Of a DNA stretch of 64,000 nt, positions 21,971-36,800 are shown piece by piece. Position 1 is the stretch's first letter, and every line of letters starts with the position of its first letter. The position numbers and the translations under genes were made by a program. The stretch comes from Tomocerus qinae (Eukaryota; Arthropoda; Collembola; Entomobryomorpha; Tomoceridae). Location of the stretch: assembly GCA_020055645.1 (NCBI GenBank), contig CM034547.1, positions 37,241,909 through 37,305,908 on the forward strand, given 5' to 3'. The notes under the pieces are model-generated. The model saw only the letters and a program-made list of their open reading frames with translations, was not told the origin of the DNA and did no database searches.

Positions 21971-24191
21971 CCCTCAATCGACATTGTATCATTCCCATTT
22001 AAATTGTAGCTTTATAGCTACTTTACTAAAGAATAAACATTTTCAAACAATACTGTTATGTACTATTTAAACAATCGAATCAATAATTTTCATTGCATAT
22101 AATGTCTTCATAGTCACAGATCATATCATATTGTATGTATTTTACATATTATTATAATTTCCTCAGATTTAAATACAATATTTTTGTGGATACAGATCAA
22201 GTTATTGGTTGTATAGTAATATGCAAAGTAATTCAGAATCCAAGTACGTTAAGTGTTAAGTAAAGTTGGAATTTACTGTAGAAATACATATGGATGGGAC
22301 AGAGGTGAATGATTTGAGATAGAGAGAGAGAGAGAGCAAAGGATGAAGATGTAGGTATTAAGAATTCATAAGAGACTCAGTTTCTCACGTCATTTCGCAG
22401 TGACACCTGCCATTCTATCCACTCGTCTGTGAGCCTGGTGACTCCGTTCCCTTTCTCAATTTTCAAACTGAATATGTCTGCCAACAATAGCATGGTCTAC
22501 CCTCGGTCTGCCACTTTGATGAGATTTCCTTCTAAATATGACGTTTCAAATTGGTTTCTCTCCCAATTCCCACCATCGCATCCATTCGATCCACTATCTC
22601 TGCATAAATCTTCCATTTCCATTCCTTGTTCAGTTAATATTGCATTGCAACTAGTCAAATCTCACCGACAGCCACAGTTACTTGCAGTGGAGTAGTCCTT
22701 GTGATATTTGGCACCTAAATAGGTATTTCGTTCAGTACTCAAACTCAAATCCAAACCATCTCTGGTAACCCCGAAAAGTCACTAATTGGAGCTTAGTTGT
22801 TAGAAGTTGGAGTGATACACTAATCTGTACCACTGAATGCAAATCCAATTGTTCAAATATTTGTCGTTCTCTCTCATTTATTAATGTGATTCTTAAACAG
22901 TGTGACATAAAACTACCTTGTCGTGGCATGGGACTTAAATTAACAGAACTGGATCTGAACTATGCTAAATGCTAATTTCGGATTGATATTCTCTGGAGAA
23001 CAAAATTATCCAGAACTATACTTCCCCTAAAGGTACTTCCCCTATTAAATAGAATGACAATAACCACCTCAATCTTTGATTTCGGACTTTGTCAATTTTG
23101 ACATTATGTTATCTTCTCCTAGTTTCATACTCTTGTCAGCTAAGTTCAATGCTTATTTAACCCTTGTCTTGAGTTGAGTGTGACTTTCGCCGAACGCACA
23201 GACATAAGACCTATAAATATCTACTCTCGTAGCCTTATGAATTTTGCAAGTGACTTCCCATCATTCAAATCACTTTCTACTGCTTTAGTGCATCATGAAA
23301 TATTTCATGTGCTCATTGTCAGTGTGAATCTCCTAGCTCCCCTTTCTATATTATGTATCATTCAGACAACCCGGGCACAATCTCTTCAGAACGTATTTTA
23401 AGTCTCACTCACCCCAACCAGCACCACATCATAGTCAAACACCATCACGAGCTACTTGTGAGTGCCTTGTGCAATGATTCAGTCAGATAATGATATCACT
23501 CGTATCACAATCACAACACACGTCTAACTATATCGGTATAGATGCATCCGATGTTTTGCTTAACATAAAAGTAATAATGAAATTGCCTCGTTCTCCTCTA
23601 TATCCTTTAACTTCCCTCTGGTCGATGAGTTCGGTGCATTTAACGTCCTGCTGGAAGTAACCTTTAGGGAACTTTCCTTTGCACCTCACTTACTCCTTTT
23701 GTGGATCCTGGCCCACAATTTAATTACATTTGCATTTGTTGCAATTGTAACTTTCACTGTGTGCGACAAATGTGTGGCGCCTCATCTCTCTCTCCCTTCC
23801 CCGCACTTACCTTGCTTACCCAACCTGTGATCATACGTTAAAATGCTAATAAAACCCTAAGGTTATATTAAGTGGGAGTGTAAATATTGAATGTCTCTAT
23901 CTAAGTATTGTAATGAACTGCGTAACGTGTAACTTTAATTGAGACACATATTGCTATATTTACAGAGCTTTTTTAACTCTGTTAAATATCCATATTTCTA
24001 TTTGTTAAAAGCAAACATATAAAGTCATAACTCATATGCGCTATATATGTACCTTTACAAATTATGCATAAGTGTAAATATTGCAGAATGGTAGAGTGAC
24101 AGCTACCATTACACCGTTCTGGCAGAGCAAAGAACAACAACAACTTATTTTCAATTTCCAGTTACAAAAATAGTGCTTATGTACCTAGTAA
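21971..24191. other. Intergenic, no gene recognised
   Basis: Open frames here stay below 90 codons and show no family motifs. Base composition is AT-rich but with more C-rich patches around 22400-22700 and 23400-23850. Transcribed non-coding sequence cannot be excluded. Confidence 0.35.
22319..22336. repeat. (AG)n microsatellite
   Basis: A run of about nine AG dinucleotides. Nothing else is notable around it. Confidence 0.7.
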
Positions 24192-24348
24192 TTAATGTTT
24201 TCGATAATGTACGCCAAAGCAGTTTACCCGAAGTCCAACACACTTAATGTGCATATGTCGGGTGCCTTCTAAAGTTACCCGACATAGGCACATTGTGTGT
24301 GATGAACTTCGGGTAAACTGCTTTGGGATACATTATCGGAAATATTAA
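24192..24348. mobile_element. 149-bp full-length palindromic MITE flanked by TTAA
   Basis: Element 24196-24344 lies between TTAA at 24192-24195 and 24345-24348. Its two halves pair nearly throughout: GATAATGTACGCCAAAGC on the left with GCTTTGGGATACATTATC on the right, then GTTTACCCGAAGT with ACTTCGGGTAAAC-type sequence, and an inner CCGACAT/ATGTCGG stem. TTAA duplications are typical of piggyBac-like and Kolobok-like transposons, so one of these probably mobilised it. The element in intron 4 of the TP53BP1 homologue is a diverged relative. Confidence 0.82.
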
Positions 24349-27300
24349 TTGTTGTTGGACAGAAATATTTATTGCAGGGATGTATATTCCGCTTAATTCG
24401 CACCCGAAGGAACAAAGTTTGTTTGAATTGAAATGCTTTCATTTAAAACTGATAAGAATGTGTAATGTCTGCCATATTTTAATTAAAATAAGCGACTTAA
24501 GTAACCTTTTCGATTTCTGAGTATAATTTCAGATGTGATGATGTACAAAGTACAAACTAATTAGAAGTGAAAGTATACTCTAATAGTAGCTGTTAACCAA
24601 GAACTGCCAAAAGAGTGACTATGATAAAAGCCGAATATGTAGGGGAAAGTTTTCCTCTTTTGTCTCACCACTAAATTCACTGGCAGAGGATATAAAATGA
24701 CTCGTAGATTTTTGAGGGAATGGCCACTTGTGACATTTATGAGAACATTTCTTTTCTCTCACTGACTTCGTCGATACATAACGTACACGGATCAGTCCTC
24801 CATACAAGCATACTCTTTCTGTGTTGAAATGGAAGTGGACAGCGGACATTGTACCTATATAGTAGCTCTATAAGAAGGTGGAGTAATAGAGATAGATATT
24901 GATATGATAAAAACATTCTTTGCAATTCCTTCCTCTCATAAAACCTCTCCATAAACTTTCACCCTGTAAATAAAGACTTCCTTCATCCAGCCTGCACGTT
25001 TCTAATTCTACTTGGTCGGATGTCCTTCTTTCATCTCATCCAACTATGTCAATTGATCAACACTTTCTAAGAGAGAGTCTATTGAACATACATTCTCATC
25101 ACAGATACCTATTTATTAAAGTGGACTTAAACTATTTCATTTCCAACTCATTCAACCCCGTTTCTCTCACCACATTGTTTTCTATTACTTCCTGATTGTC
25201 CAAAAAATGTACAAAAGGTTTGGACAAAACAAAAGTGATGGCAAATAGACTGTGACAAGATAATGATGATTTTGGCGATTACTAAAGGATGATTACAACT
25301 CGACAATATAAGCAATAAGCACGTTACCATTATCATGTATTGTATGCAGCCTGTTTCATATTGTTATTTCAACAAAAAGAAAGCATTTACCTTGGTATTA
25401 ACACAATAATATGAATAGCTTCGCTAGTCTATTTTTCCCTACATTTTGGCTTAACGGATTTTATTTGGCTTCCCTCTTACATATACTGATTTAGTGCAGT
25501 GCAGTACAGTGCAAAACACAAAGTGTACAAAGAAATGGCTAAGGACTGTCATAACACTCAAGTTTACGATGAGCCAAAACATAACACTAATGGACTTTAG
25601 CCATTTGGAGACTTAGCAATGGTTTCCGAAGGATTAGTCCGACAATAATATTGTCACTTTCATACATTTCGTAGAACAAAAGGGAGGACAAGATTTTGTC
25701 TGTTATCCCATCCCATTCACAAAAGGATAATATGACAACAAATTCCAGGCCACATCTCCGTCGTTTCGAAAAATCACAGTTCAGCTAACAAGAAGTGTGA
25801 CCATGTTCCACTTTCGCTAGTTAAATAATCCACAATGAAAAGACAATGACAACGAATGGACTCTGTCCAAAACAGTTTAAAATGGCAAAACGGGGCCAGT
25901 CCAACTATAATGCATTTTATTCTTATGAATATTTATACATCAGCTTTATTTAATGTATTTCGTTTTATTTTTTGGAACTTTTATGGCTTGCTTTGGAAAT
26001 TCCTATTTTAATTTGAGTCACACTTTCCTTTGTGTATGAGTAATTGGAAAATATTATGTCTTACATTTAGAATTAGGGTTAGCAAGTTTGGTAATAATAA
26101 CATTGTGGAGAAAGGACAGATTTCACCACATCATCGTATTATTTTGCTCTCGAGAAAAATAGCGGATAAGCTGCAGCCCAAGTTATTTTGTTGGGATTTT
26201 CACGTTCCAGTAAAAGTTGTAAAAAATGTGGGATGAAATTTGTGATGATACATGGGGATTGAGTCAGGGAGAGAGTTGGTGTGGCACTCAACACCAAACC
26301 AACCTCACTAAGCAAGGATACTACCATCACATCGCTAACTGGCAACCACTCAATTCTCATTCTCACGAAAATGCTACCGACCGAAATAAACTGGACTCAA
26401 CCACCAAATGACCAGTCAACGAAAAGACAACAGAACGTAGCTCGACTAACAATTATCTTTCTGCAACATTAGTTACGCTTTCATTTCAAGAGATTGCAAT
26501 CCCTAGCAAAATGTGATAGGTTACCCCGAGACTTACAGAGTCTTTCATAATCCATCCTCAATCCACATTGTCACGAGCATCAAAATATTCTGCTCAATGA
26601 AAATTATTGGTCTGCCCTGGCACTAAAATTTTTAACATGGTAATAAAACAATTATTCATACAAAGTGATATTCATATTCTGAGACAAAACTTTAGTATTT
26701 AGCCTACTATGTAATGTGGTCTTGACTAAACGGGGCCAATTTTTTTCAATTTTCAACTTTTATCGCTTCATTTACTACAGTCATTTTCTGATATAACTTT
26801 ACAGAAATGTTCAATTATGTAACTACTATAAATACATTAGAAAAGTAAAGCATTATTTCAGTATAATAGCGAATACACTAAACTAAAATCAATTTTATCT
26901 GTACTCTTATTAAAAGATTGCGACTTACTTCAGAAAATCCCTCAAAAGCGTTATTGTAAAACGTGTGTATTGGGATTGCAAGTAGACACCTTGTACAAAT
27001 GCGCATTATAGTACTACACAGCTTATAGAATCTAATTTTTATATATGTCCACGGTTTTTGGTCCGATGATGGTGAGTTGGTCAGTCAGAGAAAAATGTGA
27101 CAAGCCAAAATTCGTGTTCGGTTACAAAAATACTTATCTTTGATATCTAGGTCTGTCTACTACGTATGACATACAAGCAAATGAGAGTAAAAATATTTTT
27201 GGGATATCCTTCTAATGTATTTCTCCTCTTAATATTTATCGTTCGGGATGAGAGATTCTTTCGGCACATTAAACAAATGCTCATCTTCGGTTTTAGTGTA

Positions 27301-30300
27301 CCATGCTTATGTAAATGCCAAATCTAGTTTGTAATGACGAACCAATACGTGTATGAAAGCATATTACATTTACTAACATTACCAACGAAGTACACACTTT
27401 GATTTTAGCCTATGTATAGTTACGAAAGTAGAATTGTTGATAGTAAAATAATGGTGAAACATAATATTTTTTCATATTTCTATGTATGGTTAATGTAGAA
27501 TACGATTGTCAACTTATAATTTGGTACTCTTAGGTATTATGTACACTTAGGTATCTGGGTCTCAAAAACATTTTAAAATAATTCTTATAAGCTCAAGACA
27601 AAATCAATGGACTACCCTCAAAATGTACGCCATCCTAAAGAATTTAAAAAATTACTCACCATGTACAGCAATTTCTTCAAAAAAGCACAATTCTTTATGA
27701 ATGAATATGATGTAATTGTAGTTCGAATAACACTGTACAGATGCATTTAAGTTTGAATATTCGAATTTTAACGTACCTTAAATAGTACGTTATATATTTA
27801 ATAGTAAACATTTGTGGCTTTTCTCAATTACCTATGCTGTATTTCTTGTCCTGTATTGAGTATGTACATTCATTACATACCCATATATAAGAGTACCGCA
27901 TGGAAATAATATTATTTATACGAGTGGAAAATTTGAAGACAGTCAAAGACAAGTTATTTGATGATTACAATGGTGACGAACGTGACTGACATGATGATTG
28001 TTATTACTTGCGACAGACCTTCATTTATTAATTCAATGTGGAAGCTATAAATATAGTCTTTGTCTTATTACCAACTACAGATTTATTTTTGGATGTATTC
28101 GAGTTTGTATTGGTAGGTAGCTACATGGGGATGTAAAGTTCAGGTAGATATTATTCTATGGATCTATATTGTATTTGGAATGGATTGAATTGCATCTTGC
28201 AATCTCTCTGCTCCTTCCCTAATCCCTTGGCTCTTCTAGTGGAAGAGTACCTAAATAGTACCTTGGATGTTGAAACACGTATGTACGTAAGAGTATAGCA
28301 CTCAGTGACTCATATAGGCAGTGAGTGATACAACGTTGAATGCTGTAGTAGTAAGTGAAGTGAGTGAGTTGAGTACCCCGACATAAAATTGCATAAAGAA
28401 AGCAACCAGAAATCCCTTTTCCCCTTTCTGTCTCTTATTACTTGATGTACGTGCCCCTCGGATTTTATTGTCTTTCATGAATTGTAATTCGTTTCGAAAT
28501 GTTACCTATTTTCAAATTCAATGAAGCACAGTATCATTACATGTACGTATTTCTTCTATTGTAGCTGAGTTTATATGATGTTGAAATAGACGCAAAGAAA
28601 ATAAGTTACACAAAGGATCGTAATGATTTCATACGCATTACACACTTGTGCAAGGCAAGGTGTGTATTTATTTTCTTCAAGGCAGAGTATGCTTGAAAAC
28701 TGTAACATAATAAAGAATTTCTTTGAACTGTCGGTGATAACATTATCAAACCATTGTTTTTCTCATGCATGTACTTGCAAGTTTGTTAATAAGCAGAAAT
28801 TATTTGCTGTCGATTGAAAACTTATTATCATAGTAGTTAGAGATTAATCGAAATATTTTTTTCCAAAAAGATCTTCAAAAATTTAGTGAAAATAAGTAGC
28901 AAGCAAAGCAGCTGGAGTAGAGTCTGTTTCTTTTTATTTAGAAAAAGCCTTGCTGTATATTAAGACACCCAATTTTACGACAGTTTTCTTAGCTGGATAC
29001 AAATAAGCTAGAGAGACTGTGAGTCTGGGTATAACTGCTAAAACAAGGGATACGTAGCGTGACATCAGATGTGGTAAGGTAGCCTCTGAATGAAATTTCA
29101 AGAATTCAATTCCACAAAACTGAAACGGGGATCAATCATGCGGTAGTAGCAGAAATAAAAAACGTAGTCCTGTCGTGTAAGGTTCTTTGAGCACATCAAA
29201 TCAATCCCACCAACCAACGAACCCAACAAAGCAAAGCAACTGTAGATAAAGTAACTTAAAGTAAAGAAAGGCAAGGCTAAGCCTTAAGGCTCTCAAAACA
29301 AAATGAAGTTGACAAATCCTGGGTTAGTAAACTGGGCCGGTGACGTCTATTTGTGATTATTGGAGATATTCTTGTAAAAGCAGAATGATGGTGACGAATA
29401 CCTCGATGATATTATATCGGTCTAACTCTGAACACTGGCTGAATTTGAACTACTGGAGAAATAATGTGCTTAGCAATTGGAACAAGATATATGATAGTTC
29501 ACTAAAATAACGAAATTTTCATTATAACTATAAAAGAGCCCATTTGTCTCTTTCTATGTCTCAAAACATTTTTTGTAGAATGAAATTCTACTGCCTTATC
29601 TATTTGAAAAATTAGAAGAGGGTATTCCTTATTATTGATAGTAGTAAATAAAGTATTTAGCTGTAGACTCCACACTTCACGAAACCACAAATGTGAACGG
29701 CAGAAAATGTACAGTGTCCAATAACCAGCATAAGTATGTGTCTTTCTTTAAAGATCTTGTGTCATGTGTCATAAGCTTTAACAAATGCAATAGAACTCAA
29801 AATACATCAAATAATATAAGATATCTAAGTAAGAGTATAAGCAAGTATAACTTACACTGTGTACTTGCTCCTTAAAATTAACGCAGGGTACATAGATAGA
29901 ATATTGATACAGCGTTTCGTTCCACATGAGCAGGTCTCCGTGGGTTATTTGTTCCGCAACTTCAACCCGAACGCATTCAATGCTAACCCGATTTATATTT
30001 CTCCAGGATTCCTTGTATCATAATATAGTAGTAATGAAGTCGGTCTATAACGTCATTATTTGTAGTAATGCCTATTATATATTATAACGTTTCTTTACCT
30101 ACAAGAGCTTGCTGGACCACAGCAACATATTATTAGTGCTGATGTGAACTGTGTTTATTATGTATAGAGCACTGTTGTATTTTTTATTTCACAAGGGAGA
30201 AAGTTTGTTCTCTACTTTAAGTCTTAATCCCCTTGTAGAAATAGGTAGTCAAATATCTAGTATCTACTTATAGTTACCGTTTCATTAACATGGACGAAAT

Positions 30301-33300
30301 CTCATGGATGAAAAGTTGACATGTTATGTTAGTCTGTGAAAACCCGAGACGATTAAGCGTCTGTGATTGAATCCATTTCCCTTGGGTATCTAATCCGGAT
30401 ATTCTTTGTCCTCGCTAATTGTAAGTAACAGGCATTTCATCGACCTGCCAAGTGTCAACAATTTGATTTTCATTCATACAAAGCCGTAATTATGACACGA
30501 TTACCTAATGTGTAATACCTATGACTGTTTCCACTAATACTTCAGATATACCTATAACTTTTTAAATTGTCTATTATGTTGAAATTGAATGTTTAATCTT
30601 AGTTGCTAAACATTTTTATTATTTCACAATAGAATGCAATGCGGAGGGTGAAAACAAGTCCTTCGCACTAATAAACCGTAAAAACCTTAGGAATCTGTAA
30701 TTATTTTTTTATGATGTACACTTGCAAACTATCTTTTCAGCAATGCTTATGATGTTTATGATGATGTACTATTCCGATATACCGAATGTGAGCTTAATTG
30801 AGTGCCTAAACCGCTTTGACATCAATGCAGGATTATTCTGTAGAGGATTAACACAGAAGAGACAGGTCTTGTGCCCATTGCAAGACAATTATGTTGTAGC
30901 AGTGATGTAGGACGGATAATAAATCATAAATGTTAAATAGTAGTTCTATGTTCCATTGGGAATGATTATCAGTTCATTACTACGTACTGTACTTACATTT
31001 ATCCTCCAACTTGCCAACTGGATTAGAGGGTATTTGTATTTGCAGTGAGAACGCAGATAATGAATAACAACCTCAGATATCTCATATTGTTTAACTTTAT
31101 AGGAATGATCTTCTGTTGCATGCATCGTGGAAATTCAGAATAACAATAAGACTAGCAGATGATGAACAAAGAGAGGAGTACATACACACTTTAATCTTTT
31201 TACTCTTGTTTAAGTGTTCAATTCTCTGTTTTATTACTTCACAAGAAGAACGGGGAGCTTGAGTAGATTTAGTTGTATTTATTACACATCATCCCTTGTT
31301 CTTCCACTATTAACAGTATCATCATAATAATTATGCACACATCAATGCCTCCTATATATACTTACATTTACATATACAAACCACATAATATACATTCATA
31401 TACTTTACTATACACTTTACATTGTTACAGCACATACAGGTATGTATAATACAAAAGGAACAATTACTCCTTTCACCTTCCTTGTCAAATTGGGTTTTTT
31501 ATTGCAAACTAATAGAGCAGACTCTGTCTACCATACAGAGCTAATGAAAATTAAATCGTAATTGTTCCTTACTAAATACAGTTATAGTGTAAATTGTAAA
31601 TATTATGTACATTTTTAACATTAGCTAATAAACAGCTATTTATTTTGGGTTACATACTAATTCTACTAACTACAAAAAACAAAAATGACATGATTCTATT
31701 GCTTTAATAATCTGAGTATCATAAGCACACATCCAAATATCTCGTAATAGTGTTCCATATTGATTTAACCATGTGCACTTTCAAATAAGGAAGGAAAGTT
31801 TTTGTCTAGTAATGGCGGATAGTTATCCATTTATAGTACTCCAAGACTGTATTGGAGTTTAGGCAGCATCTGCTTTTATTAGTAAGTATATGCACATTTA
31901 ACCAATACAGTTTCACAGCTGTCGAGAAGGTGTATTCTCTTTAGTTGAAACGGAAGTTGGCCAAGTAGAAGATTTAAATAATTGCATATATCATAATACG
32001 ATATTAAATTCCATGTGGTAACATCAACAGCATCAGCATTCCTTATGTATTCTTCGTGGCTTTCTTTATTCCATTTTCTTTCACTCAGCAATCAGACGAA
32101 GCAGGGAAGAAAATCCCACACACTCCGTGTAAATAGACGTTGCCTTACTCACACAATCTAATCAGACTCTCTCCACTCAATCAGTTTAACTCTTTTATCT
32201 TCATTCATCATTTCTCCTTGTCCATTCCAATGGCTTCTCAACAGTTCTTTGAACCGTTTCTTTTTTGCAATTACTATCTTTATTCTCCATACACGTACCT
32301 AAAACGCACAAACTCTTTGTGGTATTTATATTCTGTCCTCATTTTATTCTTACCCATGTACATACATATACCATGTAATAAATAAAGTAGCATACATCAT
32401 CCTATTGTAATATTTATCAGTTGTAATTTACAATTCCAGCGTGTGTCTCAGTAGGGAAGTCCCTTAAAAATCTACTGTGAATTAAAAGTAAGTAGTCATT
32501 ACTAGAAATTGCAACGCAAGAAATTATTTTTATAGCCTATACTGGGATTGAGTATACTTTTAAATTCCTATCGCTATTAGTCAATGAGATATACTATGGT
32601 CAATTTATCAAAGCATTGTTTTATTAAATGTTTAGTTTGTTCCTCCTCGCACTATGCAAAAATAAATCTGGATAATGAAAAAAGCTATACTCTTCGATGT
32701 CCAGTTGTTTTGCACGATGAAGGAGAACGCAAGACTTGATTCATAACCTATTTGTTCTAATGGTGCTGCTGCTATTTACGCACAATAATTTTATTAAATT
32801 ACTTGAGTCCTCCAAAGTTATGAATACTTTACGCATTTGTAAAATGGCATAGCCCAGCTAACTGACTGGTCTAGTAAAAAGATTATTAACAATCTGCCAC
32901 CATCGTAAAGCATTTATAGTACTGTATTATTTTATAATATACCTACCTACATCTAATTCCTTTTTACTTTAACCTTGATGACTATAGCGAGTCTTGCAAT
33001 TAGGGAATATCAGTATTATATAGGATTATTCCAATCTCAGCCGTAGAACAGTCGTGCAGCCAAATCTAGCACTTAGGATAGTAACTGCTATTTAGGACTG
33101 TCTTTTAGTGGAGTAAAGTAAACTAAGCCGAGATTCAGAAGACTGCTCTCACCCATCACATTACACCGCACAAGTTTACAAGTTTTAAAGATTATCTTCA
33201 CTTTTATGTCGCCAACAGCAGCTCGCCAACTACTTTCTGCAATAAATACGACGAAAGTTACTTTAACTAAACACAATTGTACTTATGTACACATTACCTT

Positions 33301-33806
33301 AGCTATTTTGCTAGAAAACACACGTTGGTTGGTCTAACTATCTTTTTGCAGGACGCTGCTGGTGCATGAATGCATGAATGTGCTTGCAATTTATACATTT
33401 ACTGCGGCAATAGTTGTGTGTACACTATTAGCTCGTAATTATAATAGCTTCTCAGAGTATTATTATAAGTGATATCTGTATAACATTACATATAGTGTAT
33501 TTGTACGAATACTACCATCTACTTTACTTACAAACTGTAGTCACACTTAGTAAAACAAACCGCCTATTTACAAGAACAATTACATACTTACAAATACTAA
33601 GATCTTGGAGAGTGACAGACTTTTGTATTTTATGGCTTATTGTGATTGTGAAATTAGAAAAGCTTACTACGCTATACAATATTATAGTTCTTTGCGGAAG
33701 TAAATAGTATTAGTAGTAGTAGCTACTCGGAATTATCTAGTGCATAGTCTATCTCTATATGCAATACAAGCAAAGTAAACGTGATATTTGTGAGGAAGAT
33801 GCGTCT
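24349..33806. other. Long intergenic stretch without recognisable genes
   Basis: I scanned both strands for family motifs and plausible exons and found none. All open frames are short (under about 80 codons) and lack recognisable domains. The part nearest 33806 is likely the 3' UTR of the minus-strand Ig gene. A small stem, TAACGTAC...GTACGTTA, sits near 27769-27793. Confidence 0.4.
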
Positions 33807-36800
33807 CTAGTGAAAAACTAAGATAGAGATCGAAGAAAGAAGGACAGATATGAAGATCGTAGTAAAATAACGGTTATTGTAGTAATTATAAGAATAAGAG
33901 TCAGGGAAGGCGATGGCCATTGCACAACTTTCGGCGGAATTACTCCTGCCGTCTGGATTATACGGGACGACAACCGTTTGGTAATTGTCTCTGCTAGGCT
34001 TCGTGTTCGTGTTGGAATGATGAGGTTTCTTTGTATTTCGTCTGTTCGTTGACTCGGGGTACTCTCGATGACGTTCCCGACCTCCTCCACTACCACCGCC
34101 GCCACCCCCACCAACACCGAAATTGCCATTAGCATTACTACTACTATGACTACTACTTCGGGAATTGCCACTCGGACTGTGATGATTGCTATTGTGATTT
34201 ACGTTGTTCGGGTAGTAAGGATTGTTGTTGTTGTTGGTACTCGGGGTCTTTGTTCCCACCCCTCGATTATTATTCTCTCTTTCCCCACCTCGTTCCCGGA
34301 CCACCTCGTCAGAGTCATACTCTTCGTCATCGTAAATCACTGATTTGCCCGATTTCGGGGGACTCCCGTTTGACGTCGTGTCTTCTGCTACTTGCAAATC
34401 TGCCAATTAGTACAATTAACAATAAATTGTTACATATCAGAACAATTAATACCAGGTATCCTTATTAATATTTCTACCTCCAAATCAACGTTATGTCATT
34501 GAATTTCAAACGTTGAATGTCGATATGTACTTATTTTGCTAAGTACAATGGGGTAAGTAAGTACAAAGTCGAAATAAGCAAGTAAAATATAATTTTTGGC
34601 TGTTGTGACATTGTGGTTCAAGGTTAATCGGGGATATTAAAGATATTATTTTATCTCTGTTCGTAGTTTCTGTATTTGAAAAGTAGGGAGACACTACTTT
34701 GGTGTATGTCTTCCTGTAGTCGTACAACGACTGGATAACAGGGATCGGTGGATGGAATTTAATGCAATGGATTGGAAGAAATTACAAAGATTGGAGACAG
34801 AAAAGAGGACCCAAGAACGTGGTTTTCATCCCATAACGTTATATAAGTAGGAACGGAACTATTATTATGTAATATGAGACGATATGACGATTCAGGGCTA
34901 AATAGCTATCTATAGAGGTATAAATATTAGTGCATGGTATTAGGAAATATAGGAGATATCCTTGTACTACATAACAATAATATGATTATATTACTTAGGA
35001 AGTAGAATATAATAATAAGTACTACCATGTACTACTTATAGTATAGGAATAAGAGCCAGAAATAGATATGGGGAGAAAGTAATTTGAAAAGGAAAGCTCA
35101 CCGTGAAGTTTAACGATGCTATCGACGTCTCCTAATGAGTTCTTAGCAATGCAATGATATGAGCCTGCATCCGACCGACGAAATTTCTTGATGATCAGAA
35201 TCATCTTGACTTCAAACATGGACTTGGCTATCTCTTGAACTTCGTATCGGTCTCCTGTGATTATCATCGCTCCTGCTTGGAACAGAACACAAAACAAGAC
35301 TCTCAGCATATGGAAATATTTTTATTTTTAGATATCACGCATACAAGGGAAGTACTGTTATGATGATAAACGTTTTACAGCTTGGCATGGCGTAAGTTAA
35401 GTGAAATGCTGTCACCCTCATTCATGGTTTATGTGCTTACCGTAGAATAATGAGTCACAAAGGACAATTTCCTCTCTAAACACCCAAAGGCTCAATTTAC
35501 AATCACAAATAGACAATTTCATATGCAAACTGGAGATGTAAATGTATAAGTACATGCAGTAAATCATTTCTACATTCCTAGATAGATATGTCCAATCAAA
35601 CTCGACAGTGAAAAAGCGGCCTTTGCAATTTTAACGCATTTTAAAACATTTTCAATGTCATTGCCAACAATGTAGCTATGCAAGTTTATTTCCTTCCTGT
35701 TGTCTCTCCATTTATTTCAAGTACATACATATTACACTCGCTACTAAAGATTAAACAACCCTAACATTACAATAATACCCTGTGCTGTATCATATAAAGT
35801 TATTCTCGAACATTTTTATTTTGCAGTCAATAAACTGAATAGTGTAATGTCAGTCAGAAGTTTGAATCGGTCGAAGTAGCTGTAAAATCTGGTCAGAGAA
35901 AGGAAGTTGCACTTGTTAATAAAGCTAACGGGGTGGAGAGAAAGCGTGTAGTTGGAATTGATTTCGTAACGTAATAAGTGTACAATAGAATAGAATTGTA
36001 GAGTTGTCATTGTCAGTGCACAAGATGCAATGCTGTATGTCTCGTCTTATTATTACTCTTAGCAAAGAGCACAGCGTACCATAAAATAACATCAACTGAC
36101 GATGAGTGAACTGAAAGGCATTGCAAATGCAACAATGGGAGTCTATCTAAATGTAGTATATAGTAGTAGTTTAGGAGTGAGTCAGTATAAGTGTGTATGT
36201 GTAGCATGTAAGTCAAGTCGGCTCAGCATTCAACAAAAACTATACATGTTATTTCTTTTGCCTTCATCGTTCGTGTTCAAAAGGCGAAAAATATTTCTGT
36301 GCTCTCTCTCGACATGTCGTCTCCCGTCAGCAAAGCTCATAATTCATCTTTGCTTCCCTTCTCTCTTTTTCATTCTTACTCCGTTATGTTATGGTATGTC
36401 ATCTATGTATGTGTCTGTACTTTACGCGAAAACTTATGTTGCGACTCAATTCTACGTCCACCATATTAAAGAAGAGATGATGTAGCCGAGCCAAGTCAAG
36501 GAAGGGATGAGAAGACAGTCAGACGCTCGCTCGCTTGCTTTCTCGTGTCGCCGCGTTAAAAACAACGGGAGAAAGCATTGCAGATAATTTTCTTTTATTT
36601 TATTTCATTGCCAAATTTAATGTGGGCACACTCAGCAGCATTATATGCACTACTGGAATACTATTACTAAATAAGTGCTAGCTGCCCACCAGCTTTTGTT
36701 CTTTCCGGGTATCAAGCGGTTCCTCTTTTGCACCAGGTCAGCCCCAGCCAGCCAGCCCTGGCTATCTTTTCCTTCCTTTCACTTCACTTGCACAATGTCC

